Assembly: GCA_965226855.1 (NCBI GenBank)
Contig: CBDDEE010000030.1
Span: 1 to 64,000 of the forward strand
Direction of reading: 5' to 3'
Source of the DNA: JAUXJB01 sp965226855
Lineage (GTDB): Bacteria; Myxococcota_A; UBA9160; SZUA-336
Length of the DNA: 64,000 nucleotides
How positions within the stretch are numbered: position 1 is the stretch's first letter; every line of letters starts with the position of its first letter. The translations under genes and the position numbers were made by a program. Of the stretch, positions 26,106 to 35,526 are shown piece after piece. Under the pieces are notes generated by a model. That model was not told the origin of the DNA. It made no database searches and saw nothing but the letters and a program-made list of their open reading frames with translations.

Positions 26106-27716
26106 ATGAATAGTGGATCGCCATCTCGGTTGGATGTGCTCAAGTTTGACAACCGCTTCACCCGGGAGCTGCCGGCCGATCCGGAGACAGAAAACGCTCG
26201 CCGTCAGATCAAGCATGCGTGTTTCTCTCGGGTTTCGCCCACGCCGGTGACGCGACCCGAGCTCGTTGCGTTCTCGGAAGAAGTCGCCGCTTTGTTGGGT
26301 CTCAGGGCCGAGGATTGCCAGTCCCAGACGTTTTCCGAGGTCTTCACGGGCAACCTGGTGCTGCCGGGTATGGATCCGCACGCGACTTGCTATGGCGGGC
26401 ACCAGTTCGGTAGCTGGGCGGGTCAGCTGGGCGATGGGCGAGCCATCAATCTGGGTGAGGTAGTCAACCACGACGGGCAACGCTGGGTGCTGCAGCTGAA
26501 GGGCGCGGGGCCGACGCCGTACTCCCGCACGGCGGACGGGCTTGCGGTGTTGCGCTCGTCGATTCGGGAGTTCTTGTGCAGCGAGGCTATGCATCACCTG
26601 GGCGTTCCCACGACACGGGCGCTCAGCCTCACGACGACGGGCGAGCAGGTGATGCGCGATGTACTCTATGACGGTCACCCCGCGCCCGAGCCTGGCGCCG
26701 TGGTGTGCCGCGTGGCGCCGTCATTCACCCGGTTCGGGCACTTCGAGATCCTAACAGCCCGACGTGAGATCCGGCTCTTGCGTCAGTTTATGGACTTCAC
26801 CATCCGCACGGATTTTCCTGATCTGCGTGTGCCGGACGAGGGGGATGACAAGGCGGTATACCTCGCGTGGTTCGCCGAGGTGTGCCGAAGAACCGCGGGC
26901 ATGATCGTCGAGTGGATGCGCGTCGGCTTCGTCCACGGCGTGATGAACACGGACAACATGTCCATTCTGGGGTTGACCATCGACTACGGCCCTTACGGAT
27001 GGCTGGAAAACTACGACCCTAATTGGACGCCAAATACCACGGATGCTGCGGGTCGCCGCTACCGCTTCGCGCACCAACCCGCTGTCGTGCAATGGAATCT
27101 GCTGCAGCTGGCGAACGCGATCTATCCCTTGATCGAAGATGCTGCGCCGCTGGAAGGAATATTGCGCGACTTCGAACGGTCTTATACGCAAGGCTGGCAG
27201 TCGATGATGGCAGACAAGCTAGGCTTGAGAGCGTTCGAGAAGGGATCGGATGAGGCGCTGATTGCCGAGTTGGATACTGTGCTGCAGCTGGCCGAAACTG
27301 ACATGACGATCTTCTATCGCGCCTTGGCGAGAATCGATGCCCGCGACGATACGGATGACCCGCTCCAGCTGCTGCTGGACGCGTACTACGTTCCGGAGCA
27401 ACTGACGCCGGAAGTTCGTGCGCGAATCAATCGTTGGCTTGGCGACTACCGTGGTCGTCTGCGCTCAGACCAGATGGACCAAGAAGCGCGACGCGAGGCG
27501 ATGAACGCGGTCAATCCGAAGTATGTGCTGCGAAACTACATGGCGCAGGTCGCCATCGACAAGGCCGAGCAGGGGGACCATTCGCTCGTCAATGAGCTGC
27601 TCGACCTGCTGCGCAGACCCTATGACGAGCAGCCGAATCGGGAAGTCTGGGCGGGCAAGCGCCCGGACTGGGCGCGCACCCGTGTGGGCTGCTCCATGCT
27701 GTCCTGTAGCTCCTGA
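26106..27716 (+). CDS. selO: SelO/YdiU protein adenylyltransferase
   Basis: 536 residues, near family length. SelO is a pseudokinase-fold enzyme that AMPylates proteins, linked to oxidative stress. The motifs YGGHQFGSWAGQLGDGRAI, LQLKGAGPTPYSR, RSSIREFLCSEAMHHLG and GFVHGVMNTDNMSI (metal site) are all present. The C-terminal tail is VGCSMLSCSS: the position that holds selenocysteine in animal SelO is a Cys here. The frame is open far upstream, but that part overlaps the XdhC gene in another phase, so ATG 26106 is used; no strong ribosome site is visible. Confidence 0.95.
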   Translation: MNSGSPSRLDVLKFDNRFTRELPADPETENARRQIKHACFSRVSPTPVTRPELVAFSEEVAALLGLRAEDCQSQTFSEVFTGNLVLPGMDPHATCYGGHQFGSWAGQLGDGRAINLGEVVNHDGQRWVLQLKGAGPTPYSRTADGLAVLRSSIREFLCSEAMHHLGVPTTRALSLTTTGEQVMRDVLYDGHPAPEPGAVVCRVAPSFTRFGHFEILTARREIRLLRQFMDFTIRTDFPDLRVPDEGDDKAVYLAWFAEVCRRTAGMIVEWMRVGFVHGVMNTDNMSILGLTIDYGPYGWLENYDPNWTPNTTDAAGRRYRFAHQPAVVQWNLLQLANAIYPLIEDAAPLEGILRDFERSYTQGWQSMMADKLGLRAFEKGSDEALIAELDTVLQLAETDMTIFYRALARIDARDDTDDPLQLLLDAYYVPEQLTPEVRARINRWLGDYRGRLRSDQMDQEARREAMNAVNPKYVLRNYMAQVAIDKAEQGDHSLVNELLDLLRRPYDEQPNREVWAGKRPDWARTRVGCSMLSCSS

Positions 27717-27816
27717 AGGGTGTGGCCGGAGGGCTGCGTCAGGTGGCCGGGAAGTATGTTTGCGTTCTGGAGATCGCCTTGCTGAGCTCCCAGAGGGGAA
27801 AGGCGGCAGGCTCTGG

Positions 27817-28599
27817 TCAGAGGGCTGCCACTTTCTCCAGCACCGCGTCCCAGAGACGCCCTCGGCCCTCGAGCGCGGAGATTGCTGCACGCGTCGCTTC
27901 TTCCCACCTTGAGCGATGGCAGCCACATAGGTTTTGCAGCATTTGAGTGGCGAGCGGGCCGTGTTCGCTGCGGTCCAGCTCGATATGTCGTTCGAGGTAA
28001 AGTTTGAAGGTCTCGAGCCTTCCCGGGTGGGCGTCTGCCAGCGCGCTCACGATCTGCACAAACATCCCGGGGATCATCTGCTCGCGACCGACAGTAAACA
28101 CGGCCGCGATCAGGTGCGGCTGGTCTTGCTCCACGACGTCGAGCGTCTCGAGCACGAACTCCTGGCCGGCCGCCGGAACCCCCACCTCGCGCAACGCCAC
28201 GCGGACGGGTCGGCCCTGCTTCAGCCGGCGCTCAAACGCCGCCGCCGCAGAGAAGTCCGCGCCCGACTCGCTCATCGCTGCGAGGTACAGCTCGAAGTGG
28301 CTCAGCACCCGGCCGTCGGGCAGCTCATCTGATTCCTCGCTGAGGACGATCTCGTTGATGAGCCGCCGGGTCTACGGATCGCCGACTGGCAGCCACGGCA
28401 CCGTTGGGCAGGTCAGCCGCCGCTGGAGGGCCTTCAGGAGGCACATGAAATCCCAGACCGCGAAGACGTGATGCTCCATGAATGCGTGGATGCGCTCCAG
28501 GGATGTGAGTTCCACGTAGAGTGGGTGCTGTTCCACAGCGTCCCGGTGCGGAACAACGGCATCCAAAAGACTGCGGAGCTCAGATTGGGCCTTGCTCAT
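27817..28599 (-). pseudogene. DUF3050 (heme-oxygenase-fold) gene with an in-frame TAG
   Basis: The upstream half starts MSKAQSELRSLLDAVV (ATG 28599) and carries the DUF3050 hallmark IHAFMEHHVFAVWDFMCLLKALQ and PTVPWLPVGDP. A TAG follows at 28374-28372. Reading through gives TRRLINEIVLSEESDELPDGR and SHFELYLAAM, the next conserved block, in the same frame. The rest extends to the natural stop at 27817. Total about 260 residues, normal for the family. A single nonsense change has broken the gene, or the base is an error. Function of DUF3050 proteins is not well known. Convergent with selO. Confidence 0.85.
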
Positions 28600-29112
28600 C
28601 GAACGATTCCGATCGCTCGCCTTCCCGTGACCCCACCGTGCGGAGCGCACCCGCCTTGCGCTCCCAGTCAAGGGATAGATGCCTCAAAAGAGGCGAGGGG
28701 ACCGAAGAGTGTAGTGCTAATTGAGATCGCGGGGGAGGGTCACCGGGCCCGAGTTCCCGATGGCCTGCCTTGGCGGCCTCGAGGACGACACGCAGCTCCG
28801 CGGGCTCGCGTAGACGACGGGAAAACCCTGATGATCCTGCTCTCGCAGCGATGAGTTCAACTGCGCCCAAGGGCTCGACGGACAGAAGCCACTTTGTCTT
28901 CCATGCGACTGGGCGCATCCCGTCGATCGTCGATCTTGATCACGGTCCCCACCCTCCGGGCACCCTTGGCAAACACGGATTCTTTGATCTGAGCGCCCCC
29001 CTGTACTTCATTCCGCCGTACCAAGTAGCGATGTAGGGCGCGCAACGAATCAAACCAGCCTCAGAGAGAGGGCTCGGCATTCGTCGGCCACCTCGCTGAG
29101 TCGTGGATTCTG
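28600..29112. other. Intergenic region, about 510 bases
   Basis: No gene I can support. Open frames on the minus strand (28580-28918 and 28857-29045) have skewed composition and no family motif. Near 29116 a CATAAT could be the -10 element for the next gene. Confidence 0.35.
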
Positions 29113-29673
29113 GTGCATAATACCCGTGTGAACCACCCGGAGTTCGTCGAGCTCAGGCGCGACGTCGAGGCCGTCGCGATCCCGGACGGCACCCTGATGA
29201 CGCTCCCGAAGGGGGCGCCCGTTCGCATCCACCAGTCCCTCGGGGGGAGCTACACCGTGACGACCGAGCGCGGCTACATGGCCCGGATCGCGGGCTGTGA
29301 CGCCGACGCGCTCGGCCTCGAGCCCGAGGAGTCGCCGCTCGAGGCGAGCTGCACGGACCGCGTGTCGGTCGAGCGGAACGTATGGGCCATCATGAAGACC
29401 TGCTACGACCCTGAGATCCCCGTGAACATCGTCGACCTCGGGCTCGTGTACCAATGCGAGGTCACGGAGCTCGAGCCAGAGACGCACCGAGTCAAGATCG
29501 ACATGACGCTGACGGCGCCCGGCTGCGGCATGGGACCGATCCTGCAGGCCGATGTGGAGCGCGCGGTCCAGTCCGTACCAGGCGTCGAGTCGGTGAACGT
29601 CGAGGTCGTATTCGAGCCGACGTGGACGCCCGAGATGATGTCGGAGGCCGCGCGGCTCGAGCTCGGGATGTGA
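29113..29673 (+). CDS. sufT: SufT-type MIP18/DUF59 Fe-S assembly protein
   Basis: 186 residues. The C-terminal half is a DUF59/MIP18 domain: VWAIMKTCYDPEIPVNIVDLGLVY, MTLTAPGCGMGPILQADVE with the conserved Cys, and VEVVFEPTWTPEMMSEAARLELGM, the family ending. An N-terminal extension (VAIPDGTLMTLPKGAPVRI) matches the SufT type of protein, which supports iron-sulphur cluster delivery. GTG 29113 is the first start; GTG 29128 is an alternative if CATAAT at 29116 is a promoter element. Confidence 0.9.
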   Translation: MHNTRVNHPEFVELRRDVEAVAIPDGTLMTLPKGAPVRIHQSLGGSYTVTTERGYMARIAGCDADALGLEPEESPLEASCTDRVSVERNVWAIMKTCYDPEIPVNIVDLGLVYQCEVTELEPETHRVKIDMTLTAPGCGMGPILQADVERAVQSVPGVESVNVEVVFEPTWTPEMMSEAARLELGM

Positions 29674-29871
29674 GCCGCAGCCTCGCCCCCTCTCGCTCCG
29701 CGGACCCTGTCGTGCCTACACTCGGAGGTGCATCGAGCCCCGCACATCCGCGAACAGTACTACGATGTCAGCACCTCGATGTGCCGCGCGTCCAGAGGGT
29801 TAGCTCGACCGATCGAGTTGCACCCGGCCGCGACCTCGGACACGTGGATCGTTAGTTCGCTTGACGGACGG

Positions 29872-30162
29872 TCAGTCCGCGATCCCGTTCATCTTCCGAG
29901 CCAGCTGGACGTCCAGCGAGGTAACGCCACCCGCGTCGTGGGTCGAGAGATCGACGACCACGCCGTTCCAAATATTGAGCCATTCGGGATGGTGCTCCAT
30001 CGACTCCGCGATCAGCGCGACGCGCGTCATGAAGCCGAATGCCTCGTTGAAGTCCTGGAATTGGAACTCGCGATGTAGCTTGCCGTTCTGGAGTGACCAG
30101 CCGTCCAAGGTGTCCAACTCACTGAGGAGCTTGTCTTCAGAGAGCTTCTCGACTCGTGCCAT
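29872..30162 (-). CDS. phhB: Pterin-4a-carbinolamine dehydratase
   Basis: 96 residues, the full size of this enzyme. LDGWSLQNGKLHREFQFQDFNEAFGFM starts the fold, and the active-site block is ESMEHHPEWLNIWNGVVVDLSTHDAGG with the characteristic EHHPxW and STHDAGG. The enzyme dehydrates 4a-hydroxytetrahydrobiopterin and recycles pterin cofactors of aromatic amino-acid hydroxylases. No hydroxylase gene is next to it. A peroxiredoxin gene lies downstream on other coding ends of the same strand. Confidence 0.96.
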   Translation of the reverse strand: MARVEKLSEDKLLSELDTLDGWSLQNGKLHREFQFQDFNEAFGFMTRVALIAESMEHHPEWLNIWNGVVVDLSTHDAGGVTSLDVQLARKMNGIAD

Positions 30163-30228
30163 GATTGCCTCCGGGTCAGGATCCGGGCTGTGCGGCTCAG
30201 AGTTCCCTCAGGATCGCCTCGGCGCTAC

Positions 30229-30678
30229 TCACCCGAGCTGTCTGGGCTCTTCGACGTGCAGTGACTTGACGACGCCGTCCTCGATGATGGCGGCGTAGCG
30301 CTGGCTTCTAAGGCCCAAGCCCAAGCGGCTGCCGTCCAGCTCGAGGCCGACCGCTTTTGTGAACTCGGCGCTCCCGTCCGCGAGCATGATCACGGCGTCG
30401 CCGGCGCCACGCTCCTTGGCCCAGGCATCCATCACAAAGGCGTCGTTGACCGCGAGGCAGATGATGCTGTCGATGCCCTTCCGGATCTCGGCAGCCTTCT
30501 CGATAAAGCCCGGCAGGTGCTTGAGCGAGCAGGTCGGCGTGAACGCACCGGGCACCGCGAACAGCACAACCTTCTTGCCCGCGAAGAGGTCCTTTGGTCG
30601 AGACGCTCTCGATACCGCCCGGCTTCGCGACCTGTAGCTGCAGCGAGCAGGCAGTCTGTCACCGACCTGAATCCCCAT
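30229..30678 (-). CDS. Peroxiredoxin (Prx5-type), N-terminus carrying a compensated frameshift pair
   Basis: 149 residues of a redoxin family enzyme that reduces peroxides. The active site PGAFTPTC with its peroxidatic Cys is present, followed by FIEKAAEIRKGIDSIICLAVNDAFVMDAWAKERGA. Residues ~12-31 (CSYRSRSRAVSRASRP) look wrong for the family. Shifting frame by one there yields LQLQVAKPGGIESVSTK, which does fit. One base seems missing near 30650 and one A added at 30593-30595. The protein keeps its active site, so it may still work. Start MGIQVGDRLP. Confidence 0.85.
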   Translation of the reverse strand: MGIQVGDRLPARCSYRSRSRAVSRASRPKDLFAGKKVVLFAVPGAFTPTCSLKHLPGFIEKAAEIRKGIDSIICLAVNDAFVMDAWAKERGAGDAVIMLADGSAEFTKAVGLELDGSRLGLGLRSQRYAAIIEDGVVKSLHVEEPRQLG

Positions 30679-30771
30679 CTCGGTCCTCCCTTCAGCGGGT
30701 GTCCACCCGCGATCCTACGGCATCGCATCGGGTCGTGACAACGCGGCCATGCAGCGGTCTGTTCCTCGGTG

Positions 30772-30957
30772 CTACGACAGAAGCCAGACGGCAATGATGA
30801 CGAGCCCTAGTACGAGAATCCATCGCAGTCGGTGCTTCCGCGATCGGGGAGTCCGTGTCGACGGGTCCGTCGGCCGTTGGGCCGCGTCGTTCTCCTGCAC
30901 CTCACGAAGAAACGCCTCGAGCTTTTCCTTCCCGTCCGGCAGCTTCTTCCAGCTCAT
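30772..30957 (-). CDS. Small membrane protein, 61 residues
   Basis: Starts MSWKKLPDGKEKLEAFLREVQEND with a basic, Pro/Thr-rich middle and ends in one strong membrane helix (WILVLGLVIIAVWLL). A clear AGGA ribosome site stands just before the start, and a GTG in front is also possible. It is a tail-anchored-type protein of unknown role, real by composition and ribosome site. Confidence 0.65.
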   Translation of the reverse strand: MSWKKLPDGKEKLEAFLREVQENDAAQRPTDPSTRTPRSRKHRLRWILVLGLVIIAVWLLS

Positions 30958-31174
30958 CACGTCCTTCCGCTACGGGCGCGCATGAGCCGCGGGGATGCAG
31001 AAGAATAGCGGCAGTCAAGCCCGTACCTGTAGAAGCGCCCTGGTAGGGTGGCCGAGGGCGACGAGGAACATAACGCTCTCGCCGGCCGACCACTCGCCGG
31101 CGTGGTTTGCCTACGAATACCCCCAGGTGAACCCCACGCCGGAGAGTATCGTCGCGCGGCCGAAGAGCCCCATC

Positions 31175-31537
31175 GTGAAGCTCTACTTCCCTTTACGGCC
31201 GAAGAGCGGGCTCAAGGTCGAGGAGGCGCAGCTGTACTGGCGCACGAGCCACGGCCCGCTCATCCGCCGGCAGGCCGCGGCCAGCGGCATCCTGCGCTAC
31301 CAGCAGGTGCACCGCTTCGAGAGCGCGCTCGAGGCCGCGTTTCGCGAGGCGCGGGGCACCGTGACCGAGCCCTACATGGGACACGCGGAGGTGTGGTTTG
31401 ATCGCAGCCTGTCGCGGCGCGGTCCCGAAGTAGAGGAAGCCGGGCGGGCCGCCGTGGAGGACGAGAGCAAGTTCATCGACTTCGCACGCTCCTCGATCTG
31501 GATGGGAAAGGAGCGCGTCTTCGTCGACCGCTTTTAG
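31175..31537 (+). CDS. EthD-domain protein
   Basis: About 120 residues from GTG 31175. The EthD ferredoxin-like fold is seen in VKLYFPLRPKSGLKVEEAQLYWRTSHGPLIRRQ and GILRYQQVHRF, followed by GHAEVWFD and SKFIDFARSSIWMGKERV. Such small proteins accompany degradation enzymes. The frame is open upstream to 30995, but that part has poor composition and no ribosome site. It is followed seven bases later by a molybdopterin oxidoreductase, so the two are likely one transcript. Confidence 0.85.
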   Translation: MKLYFPLRPKSGLKVEEAQLYWRTSHGPLIRRQAAASGILRYQQVHRFESALEAAFREARGTVTEPYMGHAEVWFDRSLSRRGPEVEEAGRAAVEDESKFIDFARSSIWMGKERVFVDRF

Positions 31538-31543
31538 CGATCG

Positions 31544-33715
31544 ATGAGTAGCTCCGCGCCCGTCCGCGTCGCCCACAAGACCTGCAACCTCTGCGAAGCG
31601 GCGTGCGGCCTGCGCATCGAGGTCGAGGCCGGACGTGTAGTGCGGATCCGACCGGACCCCGACGATCCGCTGAGCCGCGGCGCCATCTGCTCCAAGGCGT
31701 TCGGCCTCAAGGAGGTCCAGGAGGATCCTGACCGCCTGCGCCAGCCGATGCGCCGGACCGCGCGCGGCTTTGAGCCCGTCTCGTGGGAGGTGGCGCTCGG
31801 TGAGACGGCGCGCCGTCTCGCCGAGATCCAGGTGCGCGACGGAAACGACGCGGTCGCGACCTACCTCGGCAACCCCGGCGCGCACTGCTTCGGGATCATC
31901 ATGTACGTCTCGGCGCTGAACGCGGCGCTCGCGTCCCGGAACCGCTACTCCGCCAGCTCGCTCGACCAGAACCCGAAGCACGCCTCGTCCATCCTGGTGT
32001 ATGGGAACTTCCTACAGATCCCTGTGCCCGACGTGGACCGGACGGACTTCCTGCTGGTGCTGGGCGCGAACCCGGTCGTGTCGAACGGCAGCCTGATGAC
32101 CGCCCCAGGTTTTCGGCAACGACTTCGCGCACTTCGCGAGCGGGGAGGCAAGCTCGTCGTGGTCGACCCGAGGCGCAGCGAGACCGCCGCGCTCGCCGAC
32201 GCGCACTACTTCATCCGGCCCGGCGCCGACGCGCTCCTGCTCAGCGCACTGATCCAGGTGATCCTGGCCGAGAAGCTGGGCCGCGAGAGCCACCTGGCGT
32301 CCTGGATCGACGGTCGCAACGAGCTGGTCGAGGCGCTGGCACCGTTCTCGCCAGAGGCCGTCGCGGCCGACGTCGGCATCGACGCGCCCGCGGTCCGACA
32401 GCTGGCGCGCGACTTCGCGGCCGCGCCGTCGGCCGCCTGCTACGGGCGGGTTGGCACCTGCACGCAGGCTTACGGCACGCTCAACAGCTGGCTCGTCGAC
32501 GTGCTCAACCTCGTCACGGGAAACCTCGATCGTGCCGGCGGACTGATGTTCCCGACGCCCGCGGCGGACCTCGCCGACCTGGCGGAGCGGCGCCGCTCGA
32601 CGGGGAAATTCGAGCTTTGGCGCACCCGCGTGCGCGGCGCGCCCGCGTTCAACGGCGAGCAGCCCGCGGCGTGCCTGGCCGAAGAGATCCTGGAGCCCGG
32701 GCCGGGGCAGGTGCGCGCCATGCTCACGGTAGCGGGCAATCCGTGTCTGTCCGCGCCGAACGGGCGCGCGCTCGAGCGCGCCTTCGCGTCGCTCGAGTTC
32801 TACGCAGCGGTCGACTTCTACGTGAACGAGACCACCCGGCACGCCGACATCATCCTTCCACCGACCTGGTCGCTCGAGCACGACAACTACGAGATCCTCT
32901 TCCACGCCTTCGCGGTACGGAACACCGCCCGCTACTCGCCCGTCGTCCTCGAGCCGCAGCCCGGCCAGCGCCACGACTGGCAGATCCTGAGCGAGCTCAC
33001 GCTGCGCATCGCGGAGCACAAACAGACGAGCCGGCTCGCGCGCGCCGGGCTACGCGCGGCGCGCCGGCTGGTGCCCGGGCCGCGGCGCGTCCTCGACTGG
33101 CTGCTGCGCCTGGGCCCCTACGGTGACGGCTTTCGGCCTTGGCGTCGCGGCCTACGCCTGCGCGATCTCGAGGCGCAGCCGAGCGGTGTCGACCTGGGCC
33201 CGCTCGTCCCGCGCCTGGCCCGCCTGCTGGAGAAGAGCGGGCGCCGCCTTGACCTGGCGCCCGCCCGCGTGCTCGCGGAGCTACGCCGCCTGCGCGACGA
33301 TGGCGTCCCGCGCGCCCGGGCGGGCGAGCTGCTGCTAATCGGCCGTCGCGACCCACGCAGTAACAACTCGTGGTTCCACAACATCGCCTCGTCGACCACT
33401 GGGCTCGAGCGCTGCACTCTGTACATGAACCCCACCGACGCGGCGCTACGTGGGCTGTCCGATGGCGCGTCGGCGCGAATCCGCAGCCGGGTCGGCGAGG
33501 TCGTCGCCCCCGTCGAGCTGAGCACCGATCTGCTGGCCGGCGTGGTCAGCCTGCCGCACGGCTGGGGACACCGCGGCGCGGGCCTCCAGATGCGGGTCGC
33601 GAGCGAGCACGCGGGCGTGAACTGCAACGACCTCACTGACGACGGCGTCCTCGAGCCGGTCGTCGGCAACGCCGTCTTCAACGGCGTGCCCGTCGACGTA
33701 AGCGCCGCGGAGTGA
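31544..33715 (+). CDS. Molybdopterin oxidoreductase (DMSO-reductase family)
   Basis: 723 residues. The N-terminal [4Fe-4S] site is C14-NL-C17-EAA-C21 with C49 in GAICSK. Molybdopterin domains follow (NPGAHCFG, VLGANPVVSNG, VVDPRRSETA, AGNPCLSAPNGRALERA, TTRHADIILPPTWSLEHDNYE) and a C-terminal MGD domain (LYMNPTDAA, SLPHGWGHRG, NCNDLTDD). No selenocysteine codon is involved. The substrate is unknown, and no electron-transfer subunit is adjacent. It starts seven bases after EthD. Cytoplasmic: no Tat signal seen. Confidence 0.93.
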   Translation: MSSSAPVRVAHKTCNLCEAACGLRIEVEAGRVVRIRPDPDDPLSRGAICSKAFGLKEVQEDPDRLRQPMRRTARGFEPVSWEVALGETARRLAEIQVRDGNDAVATYLGNPGAHCFGIIMYVSALNAALASRNRYSASSLDQNPKHASSILVYGNFLQIPVPDVDRTDFLLVLGANPVVSNGSLMTAPGFRQRLRALRERGGKLVVVDPRRSETAALADAHYFIRPGADALLLSALIQVILAEKLGRESHLASWIDGRNELVEALAPFSPEAVAADVGIDAPAVRQLARDFAAAPSAACYGRVGTCTQAYGTLNSWLVDVLNLVTGNLDRAGGLMFPTPAADLADLAERRRSTGKFELWRTRVRGAPAFNGEQPAACLAEEILEPGPGQVRAMLTVAGNPCLSAPNGRALERAFASLEFYAAVDFYVNETTRHADIILPPTWSLEHDNYEILFHAFAVRNTARYSPVVLEPQPGQRHDWQILSELTLRIAEHKQTSRLARAGLRAARRLVPGPRRVLDWLLRLGPYGDGFRPWRRGLRLRDLEAQPSGVDLGPLVPRLARLLEKSGRRLDLAPARVLAELRRLRDDGVPRARAGELLLIGRRDPRSNNSWFHNIASSTTGLERCTLYMNPTDAALRGLSDGASARIRSRVGEVVAPVELSTDLLAGVVSLPHGWGHRGAGLQMRVASEHAGVNCNDLTDDGVLEPVVGNAVFNGVPVDVSAAE

Positions 33716-33814
33716 GCCGAGGCGCCCGGAATGTCCCTCGCCATGGGCTCGAGGACACTACCAGACCGCTAGGTCCCAGGTGATCCAGAAGCTGAGCATC
33801 AGGTCAGCGGCCTC

Positions 33815-33844
33815 CCGAGCTAGCGGACCTAGTCGGACGGTGGC
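33815..33844. repeat. 30-bp direct repeat, left copy
   Basis: CCGAGCTAGCGGACCTAGTC plus GGACGGTGGC. The same 30 bases occur at 35497-35526. The two copies flank the aldehyde dehydrogenase gene. Confidence 0.9.
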
Positions 33845-35281
33845 CTACAGCTCCTTGGAGCGGATGACGGTCATCTTCTCGACCTGCATGTCAGCGAAGG
33901 TGTAGGGGATGCCCCCGATGCCGTGACCGGACTCGCGCAGCCCGGCGAACGGCATCCAGTCGACGCGGAAGGCGGGGTGGTCGTTGACCATGACGGTGGC
34001 AGCGTCAATGCGGCGCGTCACACGCAGGGCGGTGTCGAGGCTGCGCGTGAACACGGCAGCCTGGAACGAGTAAGGGAGCGCGTTCGCACGAGCGACCGCG
34101 TCGTCCAGGTCGTCGTAGGGGTATACGCAGACCACCGGCCCGAAGATCTCGAGCGTGCTCACGCGTACGTCGTCGGGGGCGTCCAGGATGACGGTCGGAG
34201 CGAACGTGCGGTCCGACAGTGCCTTCGCTCCCGAGAGGATCTCGCCGCCCCTGTCGCGAGCCTCGTCTACCCACTCGCCAACGCGAGCAACCTCGGCCGG
34301 CCGGATGAGCGGCCCCACGTCGGTGTCTGCCGCCGTGGGGTCTCCGACGGTGAGTTCCCCTGCGGCTTCTGCCAGGCGCGACGCAAGCTCTCGCGCGACG
34401 CTGCGATGGGCGAAGACACGCTGGACCGAGACGCAGACCTGGCCCGCGTGGTAAAAGCCGCCCTTCGCGAGCAGCGGGGTCGCCTCGTCCAGGTCGGCGT
34501 CCTCCGCGACCACGACTGGAGCCGCGCCGCCGTGCTCGAGCGCGCAGCGCGCTCCTGGCGCCAGCCTGGAGCGCAGCATCCAGCCGACGGGGCCGCTGCC
34601 GATAAACGTGAAGAACGCAACGCGTGGGTCGCTCACGAGCTTGCCGGCGACGTCGCGGTCGCTCGTGAGCAGCGCCTGGCCCCACTCCTCGGGCAGCCCG
34701 GCTTCGCGCAGGATCGAGATCACGCGCATGCACGAGAGCGGCGTGGCCTCGGCCGGCTTGACGATGAACGGCGCTCCGGCTGCCACGGCGGGAAAGACCT
34801 GGTGCACGATCAGGTTCACAGGGTGGTTGAAGGCGCTGAACGCCAGCACCACCCCGATCGGCTCGTGCTGCGTAAAGGCGATCCGCCCGGCCGACGCGGG
34901 ATTGATGTCCATCGGAATGCCCCGGCCCACCTGGGTGCGCAGGAGCTCGACGCAGGTCCGCACCCCGTCGATCGCCCGGTCGATCTCGACGCGGGAGTCG
35001 ATCAGGGGCTTGCCCCCCTCGCGGGCGGCTTCGAGCGCGAGCTCGTCGCGGCGCTGCTGCATGAGCTCGGCGGCGCGTCCCAGGATCTCGATCCGGCGCG
35101 GCGTCGGGATCCACGAGTCCCGGTCCCGGTAGAGCCCGTGCGCCGTCGCGAGCGCTCGGTCCACCACCTCCGCACCTCCCCTCTCGACCTCGGCGATGAC
35201 CGATCCGTCATACGGCGCGTCGACCTCGAGGGGTTTCGGGTCCGCCTTCGCCCCGGGAACCAACAGTGGGAAGTGATCCAC
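33845..35281 (-). CDS. Aldehyde dehydrogenase family protein
   Basis: 478 residues. The motifs FSAFNHPVNLIVHQVFPAVAAGAPFIVKPAEATP, FTFIGSGPVGW, ALEHGGAAPVVV with the general-base Glu, FYHAGQVCVSVQRVFAH with the catalytic Cys, and LEIFGPVVCVYPYDDLD are all present. NAD(P)-dependent oxidation of an aldehyde is expected; the exact substrate is unknown. The start is a GTG at 35281 with GAGGAC close upstream, so its spacing is tight. The gene lies inside a segment bounded by 30-bp direct repeats (33815 and 35497), facing the neighbouring oxidoreductase tail to tail. Confidence 0.93.
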   Translation of the reverse strand: MDHFPLLVPGAKADPKPLEVDAPYDGSVIAEVERGGAEVVDRALATAHGLYRDRDSWIPTPRRIEILGRAAELMQQRRDELALEAAREGGKPLIDSRVEIDRAIDGVRTCVELLRTQVGRGIPMDINPASAGRIAFTQHEPIGVVLAFSAFNHPVNLIVHQVFPAVAAGAPFIVKPAEATPLSCMRVISILREAGLPEEWGQALLTSDRDVAGKLVSDPRVAFFTFIGSGPVGWMLRSRLAPGARCALEHGGAAPVVVAEDADLDEATPLLAKGGFYHAGQVCVSVQRVFAHRSVARELASRLAEAAGELTVGDPTAADTDVGPLIRPAEVARVGEWVDEARDRGGEILSGAKALSDRTFAPTVILDAPDDVRVSTLEIFGPVVCVYPYDDLDDAVARANALPYSFQAAVFTRSLDTALRVTRRIDAATVMVNDHPAFRVDWMPFAGLRESGHGIGGIPYTFADMQVEKMTVIRSKEL

Positions 35282-35496
35282 GTCCTCAGATCCTCACCTG
35301 AAGTTGCCGCAGCTTCTCGTTCAGCTTCATATTCTCGGAGTAGTCGACCGGGGCGATCGACGACCGCAACCGTGTCACCCAACCAGGGTAGCATGGCAGC
35401 AGCTCTCCCGGCGCGAGAGAGCGGCTCTTAGGATGGGACTCTATGAATCTGCGTCGTCGCAACGCGTGGTCCCTGCTGACTGTCGGGACTTCCGAG

Positions 35497-35526
35497 CCGA
35501 GCTAGCGGACCTAGTCGGACGGTGGC
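35497..35526. repeat. 30-bp direct repeat, right copy
   Basis: Identical to 33815-33844. This copy runs into the start of the next gene (GTG 35522). Confidence 0.9.

Noticed and set aside
27690..27716. Selenocysteine in SelO
   Set aside because: The C-terminal position is a Cys codon (TGT) in CSMLSCSS; no internal TGA.
28372..28374. TAG as pyrrolysine in DUF3050
   Set aside because: No sign of a pyrrolysine system and no reason for Pyl at this site; a simple nonsense change is the better explanation.
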